A stretch of DNA of 64,000 nucleotides from Marixanthomonas sp963974425 (GCF_963974425.1 NZ_CAXBCK010000006.1:1-64000); one strand, 5' to 3'. Counted from the stretch's first letter, positions 38,778-48,158 are shown. Program-made: numbers and translations. The notes: generated by a model from the letters alone, not told the origin.

Positions 38778-39275
38778 ATGGCATTAGACAATTTAATAAG
38801 CATCAGCTTTACCGAAGCAGAACTGGAACAAATAAACCAAAACATTGCCCAGATCAAACAAGTGCTGGAAGGAAAGGTAGTGAACCTTACTCCTGAAGAG
38901 TGCCAACAATACGGCTCTGTGGCCGACCGAAATAAAATATTGGTCAACAAGTGCAAAGATTATATGGAGCAAGCCCCGGAGACCCTCCCCGGCACGGTGG
39001 AGAAAACCGAGTTTGATGCCGATTATGTGGCACGCAAGCAACTGGAAAGCCCCTTTCACGAACTCAACCGTATTGCAGAAAAATTGAACGATACCAAGAT
39101 ATTGTTAGATCACGACAATTTTCACAACGCCATAGCCTATAGGGGCAAAACAACCCGCCCTGGGAACGTTCCAGGCCCACCGATGCCCCGTCGGGGAAAT
39201 GTGAAGGGACATTTACTTGAATTCCTTACAAGGAACATTGAATACCGGAAACAGAAAACAAATATCAATTATTGA
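38778..39275 (+). CDS. conserved-type cytoplasmic protein of unknown function
   Basis: 165 residues with no signal peptide and mostly helical. The N-terminal 90 residues (FTEAELEQINQNIAQIKQVL, NLTPEECQQYGSVADRN) look like a compact helical domain. After about residue 125 the composition changes abruptly (PGNVPGPPMPRRGNV), so the original C-terminus may have been replaced by a frameshift. No family assigned. Confidence 0.6.
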   Translation: MALDNLISISFTEAELEQINQNIAQIKQVLEGKVVNLTPEECQQYGSVADRNKILVNKCKDYMEQAPETLPGTVEKTEFDADYVARKQLESPFHELNRIAEKLNDTKILLDHDNFHNAIAYRGKTTRPGNVPGPPMPRRGNVKGHLLEFLTRNIEYRKQKTNINY

Positions 39276-39372
39276 ACAGTAAAAAAAACCATAATTAAAA
39301 CACCCCCTCCCCAAGCTTTGGCATTAAAAACAAACAACAATGAAACTAAGATTAACTAAAGAACAAGTAATT

Positions 39373-41097
39373 ATGAAAAATGCAATTACCCTTTTACTGT
39401 GTTCCCTCTTTGTTTTTACGGGGATGGCACAAACAGCTTCCAGTGGAACGCAAATGGATGTTCCAGAAAGAACAACAGAACTAAAAGCGCTGTACCAACA
39501 GGCAAAACAACTTGAAAACAATGGTACGGCGGCAGAGATCAACGCCAACCGTCTTGCCATTAAAAATGCTTGGCAAGAGGTAAATCCTGCGATAGCCGCA
39601 CTCTATAAACCAGTGGAAACCGGCAATTTGAACGGGCTAACAATTCTAGAAAATGAAATTAGCACAGAAGATGCCCAGCCCATTGCCCGATCCCCAGAAG
39701 ATTGGGGCACCGATATCCTTATTCACGATGATTTTGTTGACGGATTGGATATGGACGTAACCGGCGATGGCGATATTTATATTACCAGCTATAAAAACTT
39801 AGTTGGTGGAGGTGTTGACGTTAACACATATCGATCGCTCAACGGCGGTATTAGCTTTTCTTTATGGAAATCCATCAGCTTTGGTAACATCAACCTCTTA
39901 AAACTACAAACAATTTTGATGGACGGAAACGGTGAGGAGTATTTGCTTCTTTATACATTGGGCGATAATGGCATACTTTCTCCCATTAGATTGAAAATAA
40001 GCAACGGCAATATTGAAGCTGGCCCTGCCATAGTAGGTAATTTAACCGATTTTAGCATGGACCGCAACTACCCCATCAATACCAGCAACCAGCGTATTTT
40101 TGCTATCTATTTAAAAGAAGATACGGCCTGTTCTGAAGGGGGGCGGCTATTTTCCGCAAGGAGTACGGCAGGCAGTTATGGGTTTGACTGGCTAGATGAA
40201 ACAGAAATACCTGTATGTGCAAAACAGGTTGACTTTGCTTATGGTAGGGACGGCGGTTGCTACACCACGTTTATAGGGGGTAACTCTGGCAAATTGTATG
40301 CAAATTTTAACCCTAATTATAACGATCCGGGCTCATGGGCTGGAGATGAAGTGATAATTAATCCATCTTCAAACCAAGAACTTTCAGAACCTACCATTAG
40401 GGCAGCGAGAAAAATCCCTGCCAATGACCACGTTATTATTGGGGTGTCCCTTTTTTCACAATCAATCGGTAAGGTAAGTAACGAAACCCTTTTAAGAGAA
40501 AATGGCGGTTCTTATTCGTCCATAAGCACCATAACCCCCTCTAATGATGGTGATTTTTTACATATAGATGGTTGGGTGCGCCGGCAAAACACTGTAGATG
40601 TAATACAAACAGCCTATCTCAATACAGATAATACCGCAAACAATATAGCGGTATCCCGTACCTATGAAGGCGATGGTACTTTTGAAAGTTCTGAAATAGT
40701 TTCAGACCCTAATATCGATGTTTTTGAAGGCCTTCCCACTGTAGTTGCCGAAACAGCAGACGGAGAACCCTGTATGGCTTACGCCAGCACCAGTAGCGAT
40801 GGCACCCGGGGCTATGGTCTTTATTTTGATAGTAGATCTACCTTAGGTGTAGGGAAAAACAAAATAGACCACATAACCATGTACCCAAACCCAGCAAAGG
40901 ATATTGTAAACCTTAAAACAGAAAACACGATTGAAAACATTTCAATCTATTCGCAATTGGGGCAAAAAGTGATACAGGTTTCCCCTGGGCAAAAAAATAC
41001 AGCCCTCAATGTTACATCACTTGCCACAGGAAGTTATTTTGTAGAAATCACCACGACCACACATCAAACCGTGGTCAAACAGATTGTCAAAAAGTAA
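39373..41097 (+). CDS. T9SS-secreted protein, paralog of the product of 44749-46488
   Basis: 574 residues from the ATG at 39373, which opens a clean signal peptide to GMAQ; an ATG 11 codons upstream adds only charged residues. The first 60 mature residues (VPERTTELKALYQQAKQLENNGTAAEINANRLAIKNAWQEVNPAIAALYKP) form a helical segment shared almost word for word with the 44749 product. The body is a sialidase-like propeller pattern (SLNGGISF, FSARSTAGSYGFDW). A T9SS sorting domain closes the protein (MYPNPAKDIVNL, SQLGQKVIQV, LATGSYFVEI, QIVKK). Confidence 0.78.
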   Translation: MKNAITLLLCSLFVFTGMAQTASSGTQMDVPERTTELKALYQQAKQLENNGTAAEINANRLAIKNAWQEVNPAIAALYKPVETGNLNGLTILENEISTEDAQPIARSPEDWGTDILIHDDFVDGLDMDVTGDGDIYITSYKNLVGGGVDVNTYRSLNGGISFSLWKSISFGNINLLKLQTILMDGNGEEYLLLYTLGDNGILSPIRLKISNGNIEAGPAIVGNLTDFSMDRNYPINTSNQRIFAIYLKEDTACSEGGRLFSARSTAGSYGFDWLDETEIPVCAKQVDFAYGRDGGCYTTFIGGNSGKLYANFNPNYNDPGSWAGDEVIINPSSNQELSEPTIRAARKIPANDHVIIGVSLFSQSIGKVSNETLLRENGGSYSSISTITPSNDGDFLHIDGWVRRQNTVDVIQTAYLNTDNTANNIAVSRTYEGDGTFESSEIVSDPNIDVFEGLPTVVAETADGEPCMAYASTSSDGTRGYGLYFDSRSTLGVGKNKIDHITMYPNPAKDIVNLKTENTIENISIYSQLGQKVIQVSPGQKNTALNVTSLATGSYFVEITTTTHQTVVKQIVKK

Positions 41098-41114
41098 CAA
41101 AACAAACTGAAGCC

Positions 41115-41675
41115 ATGACAAACCTTTATAAATCTAAAACCATGAAAAAGACGTTAGTCTTATTAGCTATTTTAACCTACACGTTCGCATGTAAAAACTC
41201 AGAAAAATCTTCTGCTGAAGAGATTGACGCTAACTCGCATACAAGCATAGAACAGTCACCGTGCGAAGTATTGAGCGATATTGAAATAAAAATTGCATTA
41301 GCCATTCCTGCAAATGCTGAGACGAGTAAGGTAAAAGAAAGCACCCAATACCCTGTCTGTTATTACAAATGGGAATCCATAACGTTTCCATACGAAGTTT
41401 TTAATGGCCGCATGGCCGATCACCCTGCTGAAATGAGCATTGTTTGGGCCATAAACGTAAATAAGAAACTATACCAGCAATCTATCGCTGTCTATAAGGA
41501 TGGCGAAACGATAAATAACGTAGGTGAAATGGCAACTTGGAGCCAGAAAATGGGTCAGATTACCTTTTTAAAAGATGGGAATTTAATTCATATAAAAGCA
41601 GAAACCTCTGCCAATGCAGCTTCTAATAAAGCTAAGTCTTTAAAAGTGGCCAAACTTTTTGCCGAGAAACTCTAA
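41115..41675 (+). CDS. small lipoprotein, cassette B copy
   Basis: 186 residues, or 177 from an internal ATG at 41142; the longer form matches the paralog at 27120 in length. Lipobox TFAC. The rest (SPCEVLSDIEI, YPVCYYKWES, MSIVWAINVNKKLYQQSI) is very close to the cassette A copy. It follows the T9SS gene by 17 bases, whereas copy A heads its cluster. Same unknown family. Confidence 0.75.
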   Translation: MTNLYKSKTMKKTLVLLAILTYTFACKNSEKSSAEEIDANSHTSIEQSPCEVLSDIEIKIALAIPANAETSKVKESTQYPVCYYKWESITFPYEVFNGRMADHPAEMSIVWAINVNKKLYQQSIAVYKDGETINNVGEMATWSQKMGQITFLKDGNLIHIKAETSANAASNKAKSLKVAKLFAEKL

Positions 41676-41706
41676 CTTAATTTTAAAATTAAATATTAAA
41701 TCTATA

Positions 41707-42222
41707 ATGAAAACAAAAAAATTATTTTTCGCCACAGTATTATTTTTTGCAGGCTTTATGGCCTCGCAGGCCCAGATTGATACCCGTATTGGTGCTGAAC
41801 TTGCCTACGGTACCGAAATTGAAAACCTCGGGATTGGTGCCAATGCAGAATTTGGCGTGCTGGACAATCTTAGTATTTCGCCAAGCTTTATTTATTACCT
41901 GCCCAAAGAAGAAAGCTTTATCACGGTAAACTGGTGGGAAGTCAATGGAAATGTAAACTATTATTTCTTGCAGAATAAAAGCTTTCAACTCTATGGTCTG
42001 GGAGGGCTAAATTACACCAATGTTAGTGTGGATGCAGATATTGATTTTGGTGAATTTGGCAACTTCTCCAGTGATGAATCAGACGGGAGGTTTGGCCTTA
42101 ACCTCGGTGCAGGCGCTAACTTAGACTTAGGAAGTAGCATCATGCCTTTCGCAGAGTTAAAGTATGTTATTATAGACGGCGGACAGCTCGTGCTAGCAGC
42201 CGGTGTTAAATTCAATATTTAA
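41707..42222 (+). CDS. outer-membrane beta-barrel protein, cassette B copy
   Basis: 171 residues from the ATG at 41707; upstream extension to a TTG is rejected because it would mask the signal peptide (MKTKKLFFATVLFFAGFMASQAQ). Differs from copy A at roughly one residue in ten, mostly in the exposed turns (QNKSF against QDEGF). Small eight-stranded barrel pattern with C-terminal VKFNI. Confidence 0.8.
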   Translation: MKTKKLFFATVLFFAGFMASQAQIDTRIGAELAYGTEIENLGIGANAEFGVLDNLSISPSFIYYLPKEESFITVNWWEVNGNVNYYFLQNKSFQLYGLGGLNYTNVSVDADIDFGEFGNFSSDESDGRFGLNLGAGANLDLGSSIMPFAELKYVIIDGGQLVLAAGVKFNI

Positions 42223-42275
42223 AGAATTATGACTGTTTAACTCCCCTAAAAACTTTTAAAAATTCAAAAAATATT

Positions 42276-42842
42276 ATGAAAACTTTAAAATCAACACTTT
42301 TAGTCCTTTTGGTAGTAAGTGCATTCTCATGCAATAAAGATGATGGCGACCCAATCCCAGATAACCCTGATAATAATGGTGAAAGTTCCTACAGCATAAC
42401 GTTAAACGGTACAGAATATTCCAATTTTTGGGATTCAGAGGGAGAACATGAAGGCCAAGCAATATTCAGCACCTATGTTGATAACAGTGCTGGAAATAAA
42501 GGATTGTCATTAAACCTTGCCGATGAAGATAATGTAGTGGTGATTGACGCTGGGTTAACGTTAAAAAATAATGGTCAACCCTTTCCCATGTCACACCCTT
42601 CCGAAGGATGGAACGAAAGTTCAGAATTTTCCTTGGTAACAATATCAGTAGGTGATAAAGATTATGTTGCGGAATCTGGTACGGCCACAATAGCTAATTT
42701 AGAAACGAAGGTGATAACCGGAGTCGCAGGAATAGCAGCTTACGATCTGGAAATAGAGGGCAGTTTTAACGATCTTGACATGGAAGAACAAGGGGTTCAA
42801 ATTACGGCCACCGTTCATATTCAACCAAATTTTATTCAATAA
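42276..42842 (+). CDS. island lipoprotein with shared leader
   Basis: 188 residues. Lipobox AFSC (Cys19) in a signal peptide nearly identical to those of the 28287 and 42908 genes. The mature part is unrelated to them: an Asp/Asn/Pro linker and then a beta-rich domain (SYSITLNGTEYSNFWDSEGE, VVVIDAGLTLKN, ITGVAGIAAYDLEIEGSFND). Present only in cassette B, so it was either gained there or lost from A. Family not recognised. Confidence 0.7.
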   Translation: MKTLKSTLLVLLVVSAFSCNKDDGDPIPDNPDNNGESSYSITLNGTEYSNFWDSEGEHEGQAIFSTYVDNSAGNKGLSLNLADEDNVVVIDAGLTLKNNGQPFPMSHPSEGWNESSEFSLVTISVGDKDYVAESGTATIANLETKVITGVAGIAAYDLEIEGSFNDLDMEEQGVQITATVHIQPNFIQ

Positions 42843-42907
42843 GATATTTAAAAAATCGAGATTGTTTAACTCCCCCTAAAAACTTTTAAAAATTCAAAAT
42901 CAAATTT

Positions 42908-44398
42908 ATGAAAACATTAAAATCAACACTTTTAGCCCTTTTGGTAATAAGTGTATTCTCATGTAGTAAAGACGACGACAGTCCAAATCCGGGCAATCAA
43001 GCACCGAGCAGTTTTAACTTGATAACGGTGCCCGATGGTACTACCGATGTAGATTTAAAACCCACTTTTACCTGGGAACCCGCAATAGATCCTGATGGCG
43101 ATGCCGTAAGTTATGATGTATATCTTGACACTGAAAATCCGCCTACCACAGCGGTTGCTTCAGGTTTAAGCGACATTACGTACATGCCACAGGATAATTT
43201 AAATCCTGACGACACCTATTATTGGGCGGTCATGGCCAAAGATGGTAATCAAGGAGAGACCTTGAGCAATGTAGCTTCATTTACAACGAAAGAAGAAATA
43301 GCTCCTATTGTACTGGATTGCAATTCTTTTCAAAGCAATAATAATGATGCTATACTTTTATTAGAAAACAGAATCGATGGCGTAGATTATATTATTGATT
43401 GTGTAATTCCTGTTGAAATTGACCTAACAATTGAACCAGGAGTGGTCATTGAGTTCGCTGATGCAGCAGGGATGAATGTTAAAGAATCAGGATCTGTAAG
43501 TGCAATTGGTTCTCAAAGTGCCCCAATAACCTTTACTGCTTTAACTAAAACAAAAGGAGCATGGAAGGGTATTATTTCTAGCAGTGAAAGTGTTAAAAAT
43601 CAGTTTGATTATGTAACCATCGATTATGCCGGAGGTGGTACTTTAGGTGGAAATAATGAGTCTGGAAGTTTAATTTTTAGACCAGGTATTTATTTCAGAC
43701 TAAATAATGTATCAATAACAAATGGAGCGACCAATGGTTTAAAAGCCACTTGGTATGATTATAATGTAGAAATTAATAACTGTACAATAACTGGCTGTGA
43801 TACACCTATATACGCAGAAGCCAATGTTGCAAGCCATATTTCTGGCGGAGATTTTACTGGAAATACTATTGACGCCATTCGATTAATTGGCGATGCAGGA
43901 TCCAGAAAAATTGGAAATTCTCAAACTTGGAAAAATTTAAGCGTCCCTTATAGGATTGCTGAAAGTTTATCCATAGAAGATGGTGCCAAGTTCACTATAG
44001 AACCGGGTGTTGTTGTCGAGTTTGAAGACGGCAAAGGGATAACATTAGACAAGACCTTTAACGATGGCAGTGCTCTAGTTGCTGAAGGAACACCAGAAAA
44101 TCCAATTGTATTTACTGGGGTAACCAAAGCACCAGGAGCTTGGCATTCTATTTCTATTCGCCGGACTTCTTCCGTACAAAATAAAATAGATAATGTTTTA
44201 ATTGAGTATGCTGGTGGTGCAGGAGCCGGTGGTGCTATTGAGATGTGGGTAGATCCAGTGTTAAGTGTTACGAACACAACTTTTAAAGATGTTGATGCTT
44301 GTGCATTATATAACCGTTATGGACCAGCCAATCCAAACCTTACAGAAGGTAATAATACTTTAGAAAATGTAAGTGGGGGTTATATGTGTTCAGAATAG
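42908..44398 (+). CDS. surface lipoprotein with FN3-like and beta-helix domains, cassette B copy
   Basis: 496 residues. Same architecture as the 28287 product: lipobox VFSC, FN3-like domain at about 30-130, two beta-helix stretches. The FN3 part and the last 70 residues (EYAGGAGAGGAIEMWVDPVL and beyond) are almost identical between copies, also at DNA level, while the middle has diverged, suggesting gene conversion at the ends or diversifying change in the middle. Two cysteines near the end may form a disulfide. Confidence 0.75.
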   Translation: MKTLKSTLLALLVISVFSCSKDDDSPNPGNQAPSSFNLITVPDGTTDVDLKPTFTWEPAIDPDGDAVSYDVYLDTENPPTTAVASGLSDITYMPQDNLNPDDTYYWAVMAKDGNQGETLSNVASFTTKEEIAPIVLDCNSFQSNNNDAILLLENRIDGVDYIIDCVIPVEIDLTIEPGVVIEFADAAGMNVKESGSVSAIGSQSAPITFTALTKTKGAWKGIISSSESVKNQFDYVTIDYAGGGTLGGNNESGSLIFRPGIYFRLNNVSITNGATNGLKATWYDYNVEINNCTITGCDTPIYAEANVASHISGGDFTGNTIDAIRLIGDAGSRKIGNSQTWKNLSVPYRIAESLSIEDGAKFTIEPGVVVEFEDGKGITLDKTFNDGSALVAEGTPENPIVFTGVTKAPGAWHSISIRRTSSVQNKIDNVLIEYAGGAGAGGAIEMWVDPVLSVTNTTFKDVDACALYNRYGPANPNLTEGNNTLENVSGGYMCSE

Positions 44399-44424
44399 TA
44401 TTGAATCTAATTGTTAAGAAAAGT

Positions 44425-44470
44425 ACCTCTGTGTGGTGGAGTAAAAACTACTCCTCAAAAATCCAGAGGT
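44425..44470. repeat. nested inverted repeat after cassette B
   Basis: ACCTCTG (44425) pairs with CAGAGGT (44464-44470), and inside it GGAGTA (44438) pairs with TACTCC (44449-44454). It may serve as a terminator without a T tract or as an RNA stem. The 350 bases between the two genes otherwise hold only the terminator and the leader of the next gene. Confidence 0.35.
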
Positions 44471-44605
44471 GCTTAATATAGGAAAGCATAAAAATATTTT
44501 TTTTGAAAAGTTGAATAACGAAATTATAGCATTTCTGAAAATATTTGAATGAAAATTATTATCAATAAAAAACTCCCCTTTGTTAAGTTAGTTTTTTATT
44601 CTTAC

Positions 44606-44644
44606 CCTATGCCAATTTCAATTGGACTTGGCACAGGTTTTTTA
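44606..44644 (+). terminator. intrinsic terminator between cassette B and the last T9SS gene
   Basis: CCTATGCCAA, 12 bases, TTGGCACAGG and TTTTTT. The right arm, loop and following 100 bases match the region 29819-29990, so this is a duplicated terminator-promoter block. Confidence 0.85.
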
Positions 44645-44748
44645 TTTTAACCTTTGTTGCACAGCTTATAACACCTGATAATTAAGTGTTTATAATTGTG
44701 GGGTGACGGGGGTAAAAAAATTATATCTCAAAAATTAAATTAATTATT

Positions 44749-46488
44749 ATGAAAACAATATTTACATATTTAAGCTGCTTGCTTATAACAATGGTAGGCT
44801 TTTCACAGACCGATACCGCTACAAACGGTACAGCGTTTCAGGTGCCCGAACGTACCGCGGAGCTTCAACAATTGTACGACCAAGCAAAAACTCTGGAGAC
44901 TACGGGGACTGCTGCAGAGATTAACGCCAACAGGTTGGCAATTAAAGCCGAGTGGCAGAAAATCAATCCAGAAATCGCCGCCTTGTACAAACCGGTGGCC
45001 AACAATGGGACTTTTATAGGAATAGGCGACGGTACACCCTATGTGCCATCCGTAATAAAAAAACGCCCAGAAATTACACCCACTCGAGATTGGGGCGACG
45101 ATAATTTAATTCGTGAGGGTTTCATTGATGGTGTAGATATGGTAGTGACCCTAGATGGGGATATTTATATAGGCGTCTATGAAAATGAAATAGATTTTGG
45201 AGGGTCCGAAGACCATATCTATATTTATAAATCTACCGATGATGGTGCTTCTTTTAACTTATGGAAAGATGAGCCTGTTACCGTGCCTATTCGTGGGATG
45301 CAATTGATTTCCATTGATGGTAATGGTGATGGTTACCTAATTGCCTATACCCTATTTGATGATGAAGCATTTATAGCATTACGATGGGATTTTGCTACAG
45401 CAACCTTTGACGTATCACTCGTAGCTACCGATGTGAAAGATTTCTCTATTGATCGTAATTACCCAAGCGACACATCCCAACAAAGGGTTTTTGCTACGTA
45501 CCTTAAAGACGATGGAGGTGGAGAACTTGTGTATTCTGCAAGAAGTACCGCCGGTAGTTATGGGTTCGACTGGGTGGACGAAACCAATGTCGATAATGTC
45601 TTTGGTGCACAAATAGACTTTGCCTACGGCTTAAATGGTGCTACCTATACCACCTATACTGGCGGAAGCAGCGGCAACCTGTATGTAAATGTAAACAACG
45701 ACTACAACGATCCCGCTTCATGGACACCCCGCGAAACATTAGAAGATGGCAGCAACCAGGAAACCTTGAACCCCTCTATTGCAGCGGCTAGAAAAGGATT
45801 GACAGAAGACAAAGTAATTATATGGGCTTCGGACCGCGCCACGGGATCAAGCGATAATTTTAACGGGGTAGGTTACCTGCGCGAAAACGAGGGAACTTTT
45901 TCTATATTTAGTAATTTTGATTCAGGCGGTGCCGACTGGAACATAGCCCATACCGATGCTTGGGTACGTAAGGGGAATGGTGTCGAAACCATCCGCACTT
46001 CATATGTTCGAGACCGTATCGATGATATGGAAAACGACACAAACCGATCACTTACTTTCAATGGAACCGATTTTGATGCGTTTGAAGCAGTGGGCGATTC
46101 AGATATAGATGTTTGGGATGGCTTTGCCTCCGCTACTGCAGAAACCAATGATGAAAAACCTTGTTTTGCCTTTGCAGGAACATCGAGCGATGGACTTTAT
46201 GGAGAAAATCTCTATTTTGATGCCAAAAGAGAAATATTGAGTACGCAGGATATTGAATTTGACCACCTGTCCGTTTATCCGGTTCCTGTAAAGGAAAACT
46301 TGTATATAGATGCGATTAACCCTATTGATACGGTACGTATATTTTCAATATTGGGCAAAAAGGTGCTGGAAACAGACCCAAGTCTTGCGAAAATACAGAT
46401 CAATACTGCCTCATTAAAAAAAGGCGTGTATCTGATGCAAATTGAATTTGACGGAAAAATCAAAACTCAGAAAATCATAAAACAATAA
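44749..46488 (+). CDS. T9SS-secreted protein, paralog of the product of 39373-41097
   Basis: 579 residues. The signal peptide (MKTIFTYLSCLLITMVGFSQ) and leader DNA match those of the unrelated gene at 29964, while the mature protein matches the 39373 gene: the VPERTAELQQLYDQAKTLE helical segment, then propeller-like strands (SARSTAGSYGFDWVDE, IAAARKGLTEDKVIIW), and a T9SS tail (VYPVPVKENLYI, SILGKKVLET, LKKGVYLMQI, KIIKQ). A mosaic of two duplicated modules. Confidence 0.8.
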   Translation: MKTIFTYLSCLLITMVGFSQTDTATNGTAFQVPERTAELQQLYDQAKTLETTGTAAEINANRLAIKAEWQKINPEIAALYKPVANNGTFIGIGDGTPYVPSVIKKRPEITPTRDWGDDNLIREGFIDGVDMVVTLDGDIYIGVYENEIDFGGSEDHIYIYKSTDDGASFNLWKDEPVTVPIRGMQLISIDGNGDGYLIAYTLFDDEAFIALRWDFATATFDVSLVATDVKDFSIDRNYPSDTSQQRVFATYLKDDGGGELVYSARSTAGSYGFDWVDETNVDNVFGAQIDFAYGLNGATYTTYTGGSSGNLYVNVNNDYNDPASWTPRETLEDGSNQETLNPSIAAARKGLTEDKVIIWASDRATGSSDNFNGVGYLRENEGTFSIFSNFDSGGADWNIAHTDAWVRKGNGVETIRTSYVRDRIDDMENDTNRSLTFNGTDFDAFEAVGDSDIDVWDGFASATAETNDEKPCFAFAGTSSDGLYGENLYFDAKREILSTQDIEFDHLSVYPVPVKENLYIDAINPIDTVRIFSILGKKVLETDPSLAKIQINTASLKKGVYLMQIEFDGKIKTQKIIKQ

Positions 46489-46507
46489 TTTTGGTTTGAA
46501 TTTTTGT

Positions 46508-46547
46508 CCTGTGCCGACAACGCATGAAGTTGGCACAGGTTTTTTTA
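46508..46547 (+). terminator. intrinsic terminator after the last T9SS gene
   Basis: CCTGTGCCGA, loop, TTGGCACAGG and a run of T. Fourth member of the island terminator family. Confidence 0.85.
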
Positions 46548-46747
46548 AATTAATACAAGTATATTGGTAAATTTGATAGGTTTTAAAAATAAAACAAGAC
46601 ATAAATTTCTTCAAATGGAAAAAAACAATTATCTGAAATTAAATAGGAATTCTAAAATAGCCAATGTAAATGATATTATTTCCTCTGAACTGTATTTTCC
46701 ACAAGAATATAAATAGTAATATTATATTATCATTATAAATTTATTTT

Positions 46748-47965
46748 TCAATTCAACAACCGCTTTTTCAAAATATCCATATCATCACTTACCTTTCTCT
46801 CCACTACCCGCGCATAGATCTGTGTGGTAGATAACTTAGTATGCCCTAAAAGTTTTGATACCGTTTCTATAGGGACCCCATTAGAAAGTGTTACTGTGGT
46901 TGCGAACGTATGCCGTGCTATATGAAAGGTTAGTTTCTTTCGAATGTTTAATATTTTGGCAATCTCTTTTAAGTATTGATTGATTTTTTGATTAGAGTAA
47001 ACAGGTAGCAATAAATCGGTTATTTTCTCTTGTTCTCTGTATTTAATTAAGATTTCTTTTGCTTTGGGAAGAATAGGAATTTTTACGGGGGTAGCTGTCT
47101 TTTCTCTTGCGGTATGTATCCATTGATTTCCATCTATTCCACGTACTATATCGTCTTTGGTAAGATGCTTTACATCAATATAGCATAAGCCTGTGAAACA
47201 GGAGAAAACAAATACATCACGAGTTTTGGCTAAAGTAGTTTTATTAGTTTCCAAATTGATAATTCTTTCTAACTCCAATTCATCTAAAAATTCACGCTCT
47301 ACCTTTGTGAATTTTAATTTAAATTTGGCAAAAGGATCTTTTTGAATCCATTCTAGCCTTTGTGCCAAATTGAAGAGCTTCTTTAACCGCTCCAAATGTT
47401 TCATAACTCCGTTATTAGATGGTGTAGGACGGTGAGTTTTGGATTTGAAGGTGCGTAAGAAGTGCTCAAAGTCCACTATAAAACTGTAGTTAATTTGTTT
47501 TAGATAAATATCATCGGTCTTTAGTTTACTCTTTAAAAACTCATAGAGATATTTTTCTGTTGTAACATAATTCTTAAGTGTTCCAGGCTTAAGGACAGTA
47601 CCCATATTTGCTTTATGATAATTGAGAATATCAGAAATTTTTTTCGACACATCGTCAATACCTAAGTATCTTGCTTTAATAGCCTGTGCACTTAATATTT
47701 TATTTTCATCTTGTAACTGGCGGAAAGACTCATAGATTTGATTATAAGTCCTATCAATAGACCTGTTTACTTGAATGCTTTCAGCACTGCTACCAATTAG
47801 GCGATTCTTTTGTTCGTCCCATAGATCACGGGTAATTCTACGTTGTAGACTTAATTCTATACGATCACCGTTTAAAGTGATTCGTGCATAAAGTGGTGCA
47901 GTTCCATTTTTTGTTTTGCTCGTTTTTAGGATAAAGGTAATCCCAAAGGTCACCGGATTGTTCAT
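46748..47965 (-). CDS. tyrosine recombinase / integrase of the island
   Basis: 405 residues. N-terminal arm-binding domain of the Bacteroidota type (about 1-100), SAM-like core-binding domain (about 105-205) and catalytic domain (about 215-400). HIARHTF supplies the His and second Arg, LLGHTKLSTTQIYARV the second His and the nucleophilic Tyr. The position of the first catalytic Arg reads FTGLCYIDVKHL, lacking Arg, as is common in flavobacterial relatives of CTnDOT-type integrases. It starts about 210 bases from tRNA-Pro and reads inward, as expected for a tRNA-targeted integrase. Confidence 0.93.
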   Translation of the reverse strand: MNNPVTFGITFILKTSKTKNGTAPLYARITLNGDRIELSLQRRITRDLWDEQKNRLIGSSAESIQVNRSIDRTYNQIYESFRQLQDENKILSAQAIKARYLGIDDVSKKISDILNYHKANMGTVLKPGTLKNYVTTEKYLYEFLKSKLKTDDIYLKQINYSFIVDFEHFLRTFKSKTHRPTPSNNGVMKHLERLKKLFNLAQRLEWIQKDPFAKFKLKFTKVEREFLDELELERIINLETNKTTLAKTRDVFVFSCFTGLCYIDVKHLTKDDIVRGIDGNQWIHTAREKTATPVKIPILPKAKEILIKYREQEKITDLLLPVYSNQKINQYLKEIAKILNIRKKLTFHIARHTFATTVTLSNGVPIETVSKLLGHTKLSTTQIYARVVERKVSDDMDILKKRLLN

Positions 47966-48049
47966 AATTTATTCGTTTTCAAGTTAGACAACATGCGTGA
48001 AAACGAAAGTCAAATCAGCGTTTAGACAATATACGAACTTTTTTTGGAG

Positions 48050-48077
48050 GTCACCGAATAGGTCACCGAATCGGACT
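48050..48077. repeat. tandem arm-type sites at the right end of the island
   Basis: GGTCACCGAAT (48050-48060) is followed after one base by GGTCACCGAATCGGAC (48062-48077). The longer copy is identical to 21235-21250 at the other end. These lie between the integrase start and the tRNA, the expected place for integrase arm sites. Confidence 0.55.
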
Positions 48078-48124
48078 CATATAGGGTGGTTTTACACCAA
48101 ATCTTATGATATGCCAAAAAACAT

Positions 48125-48158
48125 AAAAACCTGTAAATCATGATATTAACAGGTTTTT
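48125..48158 (-). terminator. terminator downstream of tRNA-Pro, supplied by the island
   Basis: ACAGGTTTTT and AAAAACCTGT arms (48149-48158 and 48125-48134) with a 14-base loop give an intrinsic terminator readable on the minus strand, about 20 bases past the tRNA end. It replaces the displaced original terminator at 21128-21160. Confidence 0.7.

Noticed and set aside
41659..41706. TTG-initiated N-terminal extension of the cassette B barrel protein
   Set aside because: The extension would bury the signal peptide, and the cassette A copy starts at the equivalent of 41707.
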